From positions 124,001 through 188,000 of the forward strand of contig JAUIRK010001021.1 of NCBI GenBank assembly GCA_030549495.1: DNA of 64,000 nt, written 5' to 3'. Below, piece by piece: positions 1 through 14,200 of the stretch. How positions within the stretch are numbered: position 1 is the first letter of the stretch; each line of letters starts with the position of its first letter. The stretch comes from Nectonema munidae. Lineage: Eukaryota; Nematomorpha; Nectonematoida; Nectonematidae. Made by a program: the position numbers and the translations under genes. The notes beneath the pieces were generated by a model. That model had not been told where the DNA came from. It saw only the letters and a list, made by a program, of their open reading frames with translations, and ran no database searches.

Positions 1-2208
1 TTGGCAGGTATGTATATGCGCCATTTGTCAACTTTTTGACCACCCCCCCGTCCGTCTTGGTTGACGTCAATTGTGAAATTTTTTGTTGACGATTAGAAAC
101 TAGTTTTTCATTTTCAGAACCTTTTTTAGTGATACCAAAGTTCAGCTATTCAAATTAATCACATATTTTTTGGTAAAAATTAAGTTCCATCAATTCTCAG
201 CAGAGCTTAGCCTCATGTTTTGACTTTAATTAACCTACTGGCTCTCACAATTTGAAGTTTTCATATTTTATTTTCGAATTTTTACTTTTAACATAACTTA
301 ATACACCAAACATTTTGCAAAAATGAAAATTTGTTGTTTTTAAATGAGAGAAAAATAAAGTTATAAATCGTTACAATTTTATATCAATGAATATTCTCAA
401 ACTCGCGTTAAAAATTTTTTACAACAAAGGTCACTTTAAATCTTTATCAGTACGTTTGTTACATTTTGTAACATTTAAAAATAATTTTTTCAAGTCTAGA
501 AATTTTTTAACACTGTACATAATTAATTAAATCATTTTTTTACGAAAATTTGTTGATTATTATAATAAAAATATAATATCGAAACAAAATGTTTCAGTTG
601 TTAAAAATGTACTTGATCTATTTATGACAGTAGTCAGAATTTTATTTGTAGACAGAAATAGTAAAAAAAACACTTAAATAATTTTGTGAAAAGTGATTAA
701 ACTAGAGTTTTTTGTATACCTTACAAAATGTAAAAAATATAAGCGTTACCAAATCACCTTATAAGGGTTAGCTACTTCAACGTTGGCTTATGCTGCTTAT
801 AAACACTTGAAAATATCAAATAAAGTGCCGATAAACTATCTCATTTTTTATGCCTCCTATTATTTTGAAATTATTCTGAGAACAGACAGTTTCATCTTAA
901 AATATTGAAAATTGCTTTATTAGTTTATTTTGTCTCCTTTCTCTCTTATGTTAGTTATGTAGCTAATTTTTCAAGAGTTATTATAAAAGGCAAATCATTG
1001 CAAAAGGTTAAAAGTTGATATTTTACTTTTTGTAGATCTTTTTGTAAAACGTCCAAGTAATCATATCTGAATTTATCGTTTGACTTTTTTCTGTTTGTAT
1101 CATTTAACTATTTTATTTTGCTTCATAAAAAATTTATTATTACATTTTAATATTTTTTAACTTTGTATTTGAAAATTCTTTCTTTTTAGAAGCTGACTCC
1201 GGCAAAATTATAGTTTGACTAATTTGTGTTTGCTTGCACCAATTTAACTTTTGCACAATTTTATCTTTATTTTATACCCTTTCTTGAGAGTGTAACTAAC
1301 TTACACTTATTCTTATACACTAAAAAGAATGAAAAAATTCTAATACACAGTTTTCTAACTTTAGTTCTGTTTTACATTTTTGATAGAAATTACCTCAGAA
1401 AGGTTATGTAATTTGGATGTGTTTTTTTAATTTATTTTTCTCAATAAAACCATTTCATTTTTTAGGAAGAAGAAATGGAACAACTGAAAATGAATGATTT
1501 TTTTCATTCAATAATATTTCCAATTTTTTTTATTGTTAATTAATATCTTTACCCCTTTTCTACACATACTTTGGAGATTGTGCGCATCTATTTGAAGGGA
1601 GAAAGTTTGTTTATGTATGTTGCTATTTATAAGTTATCATTGATTGTTGACGTTAAACTTAAAAGGCTGCGGTTAAAGTTTACATTAAGCTTAATTAAGA
1701 ATGAAATAGAATAGAATAGACAAGAGAGGAGTAGGAATTCAGGAAAATGTGTTGTTCTTTTTGGAAGACGCTTGAAAGTCCCCCCCCCCCCCCATAATTT
1801 CAAGGATGTGGGCCCCTGATGTATAACATAAAGTTTATGTAATGTTGCCAATAAAAAATCATGTCTACGAGAGTTATAAATTGGGTTTGAGTTTATTTAA
1901 CAATTTTCGAACTTTTTACTTCTAAAGCATAACAATAGAAAATCTTTTCTAACTTTTCTTTTACATAAAAAACATTAAAAAGTAGGAAACCGAAATTGCG
2001 ATACAAAAACCTGTCACTATTTGCTTGAATGGCGAAAATTAATGTAACTTAGAAATACGCTTTGATTTTGAAAGCGATCAAGTTGTAGCATTCTTTTAAT
2101 TAAACGTGATTTTAACATGTTATTTTGAAAATAGAAAAATGTCAAAATGAGGGAAAGGGGAATTGGAAAGAATGGGTTAATAAGCACTGATCAAAAGCAA
2201 AAGGCTAC
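1..2208. other. AT-rich non-coding stretch, probably EFL1 intron
   Basis: No coding region could be supported here. The EFL1 exon that ends at 2209 carries a donor-like GTAGCC, so this stretch is most simply the next EFL1 intron, with the remaining exons beyond the left edge. A tract of about 15 C residues lies near 1780-1794. The short open frames are AT-rich and resemble no family I know. Confidence 0.5.
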
Positions 2209-5200
2209 CTTCCAAAAGGAGAGCCAGCTCTCCAGGATTCTGAGGCTCAATCGATACATGAATAATGGGTGAAGCTGCTAGGTGGGAAGAAGTGAAAAAG
2301 TTCTTAGGTAAATTCGGAAAAGAAGTTAGAATTGCTGACTTCCTAAACGACTTTATGATATCACGCCCAAACAATCCAACAATCGAGCCGGGGCCTGCTT
2401 CAGCTATAGGATTGTAGTCGCGCCCTATTAAAGAGTAAAGGCCCTCGCATTTGGCCTTTAAAGTATTTTCTAAAATGAAGTGAAAGCAAGGATTACACAA
2501 TAGTACTCAAAAGAAAACCTGCATCCGTGCTTTGATCACTCGTAAAGACGTAGTAAGTTTGGTCTCGCTTTACTTTACCAGACAGCACGCGAGCAAGTGA
2601 CAAAAATTCAAATTCAAGATTTTCTTTTTCCTCGTCAAGAATTGATGCAGGAAATTCGCCAAAGCCTATTCCAGCATGTAAAATATAATGGAATTAATAC
2701 ACAAATTAGACCGGCTCATTGTTTCCTTTTTAGATCAGCCAATCATAGGAAGGGAGTCTAACTAAAAACCTTTTTGTAAAATTTCAGTAAAAGTTAAGCA
2801 ACCTAATTTCTGAAGCACCAGGCCTCAGGTTGATAGTCTTTATTGTTAGGCCTCAAGTTGCTTGGGTGGGTTGATTAGCGTTATTTTTTTATATTTATAT
2901 TTAATAATTTTTCATTTTATTCTTCTTAAATTATATTTAAAAATAAATAACTCAGCAGGAGTCATATTTCTTGGGAAAGGGAGAAATGAAGGCGATGTTC
3001 ACAAATGCAAAAATTTAGCAAGAGATCCATATTTCCAAATAAAAGGAAATGAGGAAAGTTAGTTATCAAACTCAAAAATCAAGGATATCACTATTGTAGC
3101 AACAAATTCCAATACTCGAAAGCAATCACTCATATTTCATATTTTACTTCAATAAGACTGGACAAAGAATATAAAGAAAGTGGGATTGTAAAGTTTTTGA
3201 ATTCTCCTTTTTATCATAGATGTTAAGTTAAATTTTAGAATTTTACTTTTCCAATTCCTTTTTTTATTTTCTTTGGATATTACTTTTATGTAAACGAAAT
3301 TTTATTTTTAAATAAAAATAACGTAATTATTATTTTGTTGGGATTTATTGTTATGTAAACTTTAAACATTTTTCACAACTATTTACTCATTATAGGATAG
3401 TGAATTTCTTTTAAAATTTTGAGTCAGCTAAAAAATAATATAAAGAAATACAAAAAATATAATTAATTTTCAATTCTACTGCTGTTAAAAGCTTTTTGCA
3501 CTTAAAAATACGAAATTGATTTACAAAAGAATTCTTCAAGTATTGAAAATATTTGAATGTTTTAAACTCAGAAGATCGTAAAAAAAACTAGGTCAGTCAG
3601 TTTGAGATAGAAAATAACATTTTTTTCAAACGTAATTAGCAGGTAAAAATTTTCTAAACAGTTTTGCCCGTCATTTGGAAAAAAAATCAATTCCTTCGTA
3701 CAAATAAAAAAAAATGTACGAGTGTAAGAAAGTAATTAACTTTTTTTGGATTCACGAATTTGATTAATGGCTATTTTGGTAGCCATTTTCTTCCTTAAGA
3801 TTTCTTCATGACTTAGATATTTGCTAAAAGTTTGGTCATGAGTATAGGAATGAGCCAATGGATTTATCGAAGAGAAAATAGATTTAGCGGGAACTGAGAA
3901 AACTTTAGAGATTATTGCAAAGACTGGATCATCGTCTCCACCTCTACATTCTTTGATAACTGAAAAAATTATTACACATTGATTAATATAGAGAGAAAAT
4001 GAAAATTTAGGTAAAAACCTTTTGTGATATTTTCAACAAACTCATCTTCACCAACTTTTTGATAAGGAATTCCAATTATTTTACTTATTCTTTCATTTCT
4101 TAGCGCAGCTGCACTAGGGAGAATTGAGCAAATGGAATCTAAAAAATAAAGCAACTGAAGCTAGTAGACCAAAATATTCACGAAAATATAATACAGTGAA
4201 ATCTTTTCGTTTTTACTCGCCAATATCAAATAACTTAAATAAGTTTACCTTCTTGCATATAAAAGGGATCGAAAAGAAACTAATGCATACAATTCTTACA
4301 ATGTACTGATGTTATATATACTAATATTTAATTATATTTTAATTAATTATAATTACAAAAAGACAAAATAGAATAACATTTTTTTAATTCTAAACGCTTT
4401 TTCTAAAATACAAAATAAAATTGAAAAAGACAATTTAGGACTAAAAAAATACAATTTAGAAGTAAACTTGGTATATATGTATTATCTTTAAAATAATAAC
4501 GGCCACAGATTAAAAAAACGCTTATTTTTAAAATATTAAAATAAAATTTTTGAAGACAAATATTTTAAAGATTAAAAAAAGATGCTTTACCGAAAAGACA
4601 CTTTGCGATAGGAAGCCACGAAGAAAAGATGGAGGAGAGAAGGAAGGAAGTATCTTCACTTATTTTGAGGAGACTGCGAGAGTGTTGAATGCTGAGCGAA
4701 TGTAACACCTTTTCCACTTGCTCTATGCTGCACAATAGGAAGAATAAATGCACTTCAAACACAAGTTTCACGTGATTCAAAGATATCAATACTTTTTCTT
4801 TAAAATGTGGTTATACAAGGACCAGACATTTTGAAGAATTAGCACAACAAAGAGTGGACTTTTACCCAAATTCTAAAAAAAATGCAGAAAATAAACATAA
4901 AAACAAAAATATATCAAATATGCACAGTTGTTAAAGCAAATTGTCCACTTTTAGAAAAATTGAGTATAATAAATTGTATCAATTCAAGTGAACTAGACAA
5001 AAATGTTAACAAATTTTTGCTTTTCTCCTCTTGGGAGCATCTTTGCCTAATTCGATCAAAAAGGCAGTAAAAGGCATTGATTGTTTGATGTTGCCGCCTT
5101 GCTTCTCATCTACATTAGCCACCATCTCCCTATCTTTTTTTCCACATCACTTTGTAGCACATATGAATAATGCTAACTGTTACTGCTGTACATGACCACT

Positions 5201-8200
5201 GCTATCTCACATATTTCCTCTATTTTTATCTTCACTTATTTTGAAAGCAATATAGCTAGTAATAGACATTAATTGCAAATGTTTAATTACATTTTTTTAA
5301 TTATCACATCTTCATTATTGGTCTATCAATTTTGACAAGCAAAACAATAACCTAATAACAACTAAAAAACCTTTCAAAAATAATTGTTGAGAAATATCAG
5401 CTTAAAAAAGTTTATATTAGAGGGTATCATATTAATAATAATTTATACAATAAAACCTTTCATTAAAAATTAAAGTCAGGATTATAGATGTAAAATTGTA
5501 ACTATTAAATAACAAAAACTGAATATTACACTGAATATTAATTTGAAGTAAATATTACACAAAACTGAAAAAAGTTTTTTTTAACGTTTACCCCTATATA
5601 AAAATTCTAAACGATAATTTCTTTTTAATCAAAAATGTCTACTACAAAAAAAATTCAACTTCTATGTTTAAAAAATGGTGCTTTTTTACGCTTTTACCCA
5701 ACTTATTATACTAAATTCTAGAATTTTTATTAAAATTTTTTCTTAAACGAGCCTACGTTACTTAAAATTGTCCGAAATTTTATATTATAAAATAAAAATA
5801 GAAAATTTTTGAAAATTAAAATTAAATTATTTCAATTAAATTTTAAAGTATTAAAAATGGAAAAACTATGCAATTTGAAAAGATTTTTGTTTATTCAAAA
5901 CTATTTTCATAAATATTTTGTTATTAAAATAATAATTATTATAAATAATAGTATGAGAGAAAAACGATGAATGATAACCATATAAAAAGTCTTTTATCGA
6001 GAGAGCGAGCAAGAAAAGTGATGAGGAAAAAAAGAATTGTGTGATAGTGGCAGTGCACATGAACAAGTTTGTGGCAACATCAAAAGAAAGAAAATTCGCC
6101 AACGCTTCTCCTTTGCCAATCATTCTCCGTTTACCTGTATAACGTCTCCTTATTATTATTTGTGAATATTAATTTTTTCTTCTACAAAGCTATTCATATG
6201 AACATATTCTCCCTAATACAAAATGAGTAAATCTGTCAGTTCTTTTTTTGATTGGAAGATCACGGACTATTCGCAAAAAATAGAAACGAAATATTTTTGA
6301 ATCAATGCTCTCACTCTGTTATTGATTTATTTCCTTTACGTTAAACATTGCACAAATTGTTTCAAATTTGACTATTATTTGTTTTTACTGTTCTGAAAAG
6401 CATGAACCTGAAAAGTGTCCTAGCAAATATAAATGTTATTACGCCCCAAAAATGCCCAAAGTATATATATATATATAATTTAAATATCGTAGTCTTTATA
6501 TTTTTTTGACTTTGTGATATAATTATACAGACTTATATAATTTTTACAGTTTTACAGAACTTCACGTTATAAGAATTTTTTAGTGTATCTTAAAAAAAAA
6601 TTTCAGTTCTTTGGAATCTTCTACAGATTTTCTTTTTATTCAGTTTATGCTTAAGAATAAGAAATATTCACGTCTAACCGGATATCGGCCACCAAAGAAT
6701 AGTATTCCACATTTTTAAAATACCTCAAAAATGAAATTTTTTTATTGTTCGCAACATTAACATTGATTTATTGCAAATATAAAAAAAATGAGGCATCTAA
6801 AGAGTTCCTTTGTCTTATGTTTTCAAATGGATTATTCCCTCAATCAAAATCAATCTCAAAACGAACTCGTTTTCTCCAACGAAATACACTTTAATAGAAA
6901 ATAACATTCTTAATTTAAACTCCTTTAATATTGAAACTACTGTTAGTGATCAGCGTATTAGTGTTTCGATTATGCCGCTATTGAAAAATATTCCTCAAGG
7001 TAAAACAATGAAACGGAATTTTTGAATTTTTTCTTATGATAAATTTTCAAGATATATCTAGAGCATCTTTAAATTCTCAGCCATGATATTCTTTATCTTC
7101 TGTTATTTCAAAGTTTGATTTCTTAATTGAGTCTTTTCAAAATGCTTTCAACATCTCATTTCTTTTTATGAAAAAACATTCTAAACAAACTTCTCTTTGG
7201 TACACTGCAAAACAGACTAATTTACAGCAAATTAAAATAAGTTATAGAAAAATGAAGAGAAAACTATATAAACATATTTAGTACATGTATAAGTCTAGAT
7301 AAGTAATGATATTATCATTTCAATAGCAAGTTTGAAAAATAAATAATCGTTTGGAGATGACGAAATAAGAATAGCATTAAGCTTACCTTTTATAAGAGAT
7401 ATAATAACTCATATATGCAGATGACGTTACTATAATTCTTAGTGCTAATATTCATGAAAACTATTGAAATTGTATATAAATGCTTCCTTAAAATCTTTTG
7501 AACAATGAAGTTTTTTTTAATTTAGAAAAAAGTAATTATACAGTCTTTCCTAAAAAGAAAAGTAAAATATTTAGGCATCAATATCACAGAAATTTTTTCT
7601 CTGGCATCATATTAATAACATGCTTCAAAGTATCTCGACATGTTGGTCGTTTTAAAAAGTAACCTACTACAAAGAGTACTTACGTAGCAAAACTAAAAAT
7701 TCTACTTTATTATAACTTTATATATATATATCCTCATCTCAAATATGAAAACTTTTTATGCAGCTCTTTGCTCTTTACTCAGATTACCAAAATTAGTAAC
7801 AAGATTTTTGAAATTTATTGGTAGAAAAGAAGGTACTTGTCGAAAAATTTTAAATTTAAAGCAACTACATCAACTATCTTCCTTAACATTTTAGTATAAA
7901 AATCATCTAAAAGCAAGGCTTGTTTGAACATACATATTCATAATTATCGTACAAACCAATGTGAAAATGCACATATATCAATATATATTACCTATTCATA
8001 TATATGCAATTATAAATCTCAGGTATATATATTTATTATAAAAAAATTCCCATTTACACTCAAATATTTCATTTATTTTAACTATATAGTATATTTTATC
8101 TACACTAAAGTCTTTGTTATTTTATTCATGTTTGTCTTCACTACTTTACAATCACGGAAGATATGCCGCCACAGTTAGCAGGCTTTTTAGCTCTCCATAA

Positions 8201-11200
8201 AACGCATCTGATTCCATTATGTATCTAACTTTTCCTTGAAAACATTCCAAACTCCAATTTAATCCTACTAAAGTTGTTTTAATGACCTTCTTAGCGAACT
8301 ATAGAAAAGAAAATCACCTGCATATACATACTTTTAAAGAGTGTATATTATGAGTAATTCTTTTATTTTATTTATTAATCATATGTTATATTTAGTGGAG
8401 ATAAAAAAAATGCCGAAGGATATTTCAACATCCTCTTACGTCCTCTACTCTCTCAGGAGCCAGAAATTTCGACTCACTTGTAAAAATATTTCAAAGGATT
8501 TATTTCGTAAATTGTTAAAAAGCTTTCAAAGGTCTGCACACCACAATTCTGTACTCACGAACGCTACTCCCTCTCCTGCCTCCCAAAAAGAAACACTCTT
8601 TTAGTCGAAGCGATAAAATGATTTCATCTTTTACTAATAAAGTTTTCTTTCTTTCTATGATTACTTGATCTATCTTCAAATCTTGCCTTATTTTCCTTTT
8701 GCATGTTACCTTTTCATAGACTAGATTTTTCTGCAAATAATGTATTTTGTCATGATTAGATCCAGTTCTAGCATTTTCATTAGCCATTTTTATATCTCAA
8801 AAACAATTAAATGGTTGTTCTTCTGTAGTTTTAAACCCTTTGAAGATTAGTGTCCACACCAGTGTCATGAAAAGCGCAGACTAAAAAGAGAACGGGGAAT
8901 TCGTTTTCAAAATTCTGGTCTTCAAGGGGGTGACTTTACAATAGATTGCATTAGGCAGTTGGTAAAATGATTCAAAGATTTGAAAAAAATACAATTTTTT
9001 ATCACGTTTATTTTGATTGCTATTCGCCCATAGCACATTGAGGACCAAAATTATCAATACTAATAGTCTTCTTTCTTTTTCTATGTACTTGTAAGCAGAT
9101 GATTTTCATTTCTTGGAACACTGATATCAGTATGTTCCTCAAAGGGTTAAAGAAACATCCTTATTTTGTATCTAATTTCCCTGTCAAAATATAAAATTTG
9201 CTGAATTCTTTGTTGTTGGTGTGCATTTAAAAAAAATATTGTGATTGGTTTCAACAAAATATCTTACAAAGGCGCCTTTTTTAATTTTCATATCCTTTTT
9301 GTTGATGTAATAATCACCCCACAGCGTTTTGAGCAAGACCTTTTTGTTGAATCCATATTTCGCAGCAAAAATATCCGCAAAGTTTGCTATACTAAAAGTA
9401 AAATAGAAAAATAAGCAAACTTTGTAAATCTTCTTAAATTAGTTAGCTTCTTTAATCTAACGTTTTTAGATGTTAAGCTTTTATATACTACGATGTATTC
9501 GCTTTGAATCACGAGCATCTAATCTAGAAGCTCATCTAGAAGGAGAGATGGAGGGAAGGCAAACCGTTCTCCCCAAAAAATCATTTTGACCGGTATAAAT
9601 ATCGTCGCTTGTTATAAATTATTTTAATTATTTATGAATACCAATTTAAAACAGTTTCCTTAAAAAAGTGCGCACACAAAAAGACATTTTTATAAATGGA
9701 ATATATTGATAAAAAAATTTTTAGAGTAAAGAAAATTAAAAAAGTGTCCTGTTATTATCTGCACATATTTAAAGTATGAGATATTCATAAATGAAAAACT
9801 ACACTCACTTTACCTGTTTCTTTTAATATATTCATATAAATATTTAAACATATAAAATAAAACTTGGCTCAAGTCAGTGTTTCACAACTTTGTGATAAAG
9901 TATAATAAAAAAATAATTAATAAAGTATAATAAGTAAATTTTTATCCACAAAACTTTTAAAAAAAGATATTTAATTTATAATTAACTTTTGAAACTATAA
10001 AGTATACAATTATTTGTAAAAAAATGGGTTCTGTTCTTTTTGACTTAATGAAGAAAAAAATAATTTTTTAAAACTTTTTTTAGTCTTTATATAAAAGATT
10101 GATGGTAAACAAATGAGTTTAGGGGTAGCGAGGGTTGAAAAATACTCCTCTAACTCCATTTTTGTGAAGTTGAAAAAATTTGACTTACGCGATGTACATA
10201 GCACATTTGTCAAATCATCATTGTGGTAAAATGGTATAAAGAAAAATTTGGAGAGTAGGAAAATATATACCTGAATGCCCAGCCATTAACAGCACTTGCA
10301 AACAAAACATTTCCAAAGCTTGGACAAAAGTAAATGTACGAATCTGAATCATCATACTCGTCGTTCTGATTCACAATTGCAAACAATTGAAAAAGAATAA
10401 AATAGTTAGCGGTAAAAGTTGTGACTAAATTAATTAAAAGTATTTCTTATTTTATAAAAAAATTAAATAAAGCACACATTAACCCATTTACGACCAATGT
10501 TCCTATTTTGGAACATAAGTAATTTCATCTTCGTCTGCTTTTTTCTATGACTTCGAATATAAATCGTCTGCGTTTTTTTAGATATCGTCTGCTTTGCTTG
10601 GTCTTAAATGGGTTAACCCATTAAGTCCCAATGCTTCCATTTGGGAACATAAGTAATTTCATCTTCGTCTGCTTTTTTCAATGACTTTCAATATAAATCG
10701 TCTGCGTTTTTTAGATATCGTCTGATTTCTATGGTACTTAATGGGTTAAGCATAAGAAGTAATAATAGATCGGAAAAAACACACGGTAAGTTATAACGAC
10801 TTGCAAAAAGGTTTCCATTTAACAAATTAAATAATATTCGATAAACTTAAATTTTGTATACCCTTTAGATCAATAAAGATATTACTTTAATAGAAATACA
10901 ATAAAAAAGTCGTTCATTAATACATTATTAATTATAAATGGAAAAATAGAATTCAATTGAGGAAATTAAAAATTTTTAAGCTAAATACATATTTGTAATA
11001 ACTATATTTTCTTGTTAAAAAAATTTCTGAACGAATTTTTTATTTCATGTTATAATCGTGATTTTAAAAAGGAATTGCTTACAGGTGGATTATAAATTAT
11101 GCATTATATATATATATATTTGCATGTATCGAGAGTTGTGGAGTCGCACCTTTTGAGAAGAAGTCGGAGTCGTAATAATTATTGCGACTCGGACTTCGAT

Positions 11201-14200
11201 TTCATAAATAGTAATATTCATATATGTTAATAAATTCATAAACACTCTTTATGGTGTGCAACGTTGCAAAAACGCGACATGTTAATCATTTTTTTAGTCC
11301 AAGACTTGTATTTTTGCAGCTGATAGACCTTTATAGTTTCAGTTCGGCCTAAGTCTATTCGTAATGAAACATGTTAGGAGTATCGAAACAAACTTTATTT
11401 TAACTAGTAAACGGTACAAATAAGTGCATCAAAGTATAGTCAAAAAGAAAAATGTAGAAGCTCTAATTCTAAATGGAAAAAAAATAAAGAATTTCTAAAT
11501 GGGCCTTAATGTGTAAAATTTTGGAAACCAATTTTAGCTGTTAGAACTTTCCTATTAATTTGTATTGATACACGTCTGACATAAAAAGCGTAAGACATAC
11601 ATATCGAATACATAGATACATACGTATTGACCTGAGACAACGATACACTGAAACAGCGAAATAACCTCAAAAATGGTCTATCAAAAGGTGATAATTACAA
11701 TCAAATCGAGGAATGTGTATGGAAAAAAGTTCATAAACTTACTTCAATATCACTAAAAATTTTGGAAGACATCATTTCTCCAACAAAAAGATTCATCTAT
11801 AAGTAAGAAAGGAAAATATAGACGTTTTGAAACTTTATGACTAAACTACATTTGAACTCACCTTTCCCGAAGAATAAGAGGAAACATGATTGACGATTAT
11901 AATTATTTAAAACTAACTATTTTAAATTAAGCTTTCGAGAAAATAATTAAATCTTTTTTAGTAAATTTGACGTCATTCAAAAAAAAGCATCAATAACAAC
12001 CTAAATATTTGTCTTTGGGTAAATAAAAATTTTGGAGCTATTGCTTGTAGTAATTGAAGAATTATATTTTTACTTATACAAATGCTATTTTAGAAATAAT
12101 ATTTTTAACAAAAAACACGAGGATTCTTCGACCAATGAGTACAGGTTAAGCAGTCACAATACAGAAAAAAAGCTAGGTTTATTTTCAAAGTTGAAGGACG
12201 TAGATCAAGAATAAAAAATAAGTAAAAGGATGATCTATTCGCTTAAAAATTTAGACAGATTGAAATCACTAAAGTTTATAGGCATAAATTGCGACTTTGA
12301 AAAGGTATCCACTCTTTAGAGGAGAGGTTCCACTAATTTATGTCCAGAAAAATACTTTCTTGAGAAGCTAATTTTTAAAACAATAATTTGAATGCTCTTG
12401 GGAAAAAGTGAAACGTGGCTTCAATAGATGGAGCAATGGAAAATTTTCATAATTAAATTTAATAGGAATAAAATTGTTGGAAAGTGTTTGAAAAAGGAAA
12501 AGCTCGTAAAACATCAACAGTCTGCTGTCAAGACCGTTTGAAAGACGGTCTGACAATTGAAATTTGACATCTCTACGTTTTACTGTACTGATAAAATCTT
12601 TGTTGAAAAATGAAAATCATAATGCCATTTATCGAACGGCGAAACAAAATTATTCATGCTTTAAATTAATGTAGATACTTCAATTCAGACGAACAAATCC
12701 ATAGAGATAACTTATTCAAGAATATTTAAAAATTATCCTGTTTCATTCGAAAGTAAAAAGAGACGATGTTTTAGTGGAACTTGCATCATCACATCACGAT
12801 TAAATGCCTTTCCTTATCGATTTACTCAAATTACACGAAAAGAGAACTAAGCCAAGCATAGTGGCTTTTGTGTGTAAATATTGTATATATTATACAAGGA
12901 GAGGGAATACAGATATAATCCAAAATATTAGGCGCTTCAAGAAAAACTACTTCACACTTTTTATCCTAGATAAATGTATATTTTAAAACTCTTTGAGCGT
13001 GTTTGCTAGTATATAAAAGAAAAGTCATTAAAAAAAGTGAGGGATTACTTGTTCTATAATTTTTTTAATGTGCATATAAGCTTCAAAAGGTGACATCTTG
13101 AGCTCAGTGATAAGTCTATCCATTTTATTCAATATTAAGAGAGGAACTAGGCCTTGCATCCATGCTTGCCTCAAAACAGTATATGTCTAAAAAAGGAAGA
13201 AAAAAATATGTAAAAGTTAAGCCAATCTAAATTTGTGTAGCAGCTTATGTGTGCAAATATTAAAAATGAAAAACTGAGCATCATTTTCGTATTATTTTAA
13301 GTCAAAGATTCTCAAATGCAGGTAAATTTTGCCTTTGGGGGTAAAAAAGTTGCCAAAAATGGCAGCCGTACAAAATAATTTTTTCTAGTCTACTGTTCTC
13401 TTTTAAATTAATAATGATTATTTGAAAGATAAACAAATTAACAGTGTTTTCAGCCTATAAGAAAGAATCCAATCATGCAATAACATCATTTGAACACGAC
13501 AGATATTGAGCGGCTTTACACTCAGAATTTTTGTCGCACTTTAAACTTCAAGTATTTTCACTGCTCATCTTATTCATAAAATATGAGTTTGAGTTATATT
13601 TGATTGTCGTTGTAAAAAAAGAACAGAAATTCGATAATTAATTTAGTGGAAAAACAAAAAGATCTATGTTCCAAGTTTTTGCTGATCCAAATTTCATCGC
13701 CTACTTGGAATACCTTTAGATATGTTTGGTTATCTAAATCAACAAGTCAGTGGACAACTCTAGGGAACGACAGTAAACATTTGAAGAGAGCGAAAAGATG
13801 ACTGCATTGCATTGAATTGTGCGTACGAAGAGTTATCTGATGTAACTTTGCAAATTTAGATGAGGTCATTGGTGGAAGGAATGAAGTATCTTCTGATTTA
13901 AGTAAAGAAATATCAGAACACTTAATTCAATCACTACTTTTCAGAAAAGACATTTTAAAAAGAACGCTCCATAATAAGAAGTTTTGCCCTTGAAATGTCA
14001 GAAAATGACCGGTCAAAAAAGATATAATTGATCTTCAGTACTTAGCTTCCCTTAACGAATCATTTGAAAAGTAAAGAGTTAATTTTTGGGTTAACCCATT
14101 AATGACCAAGCAAAGCAAACGATATCTAAAAAAACGCAGACGATTTATATTCAAAGTCATTGAAAAAAGCAGACGAAGATGAAATTACTTATGTTCCAAA

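Noticed and set aside
6112-6245. Splice-like sites near 6120 and 6245 considered for EFL1 exon 6
   Set aside because: The readings meet stops or give a poor match to the EFL1 segment.
8515-8787. 90-codon minus-strand frame as the missing EFL1 exon 6
   Set aside because: Its sequence does not match the family at that point; 8837-8880 fits better in phase and pattern.
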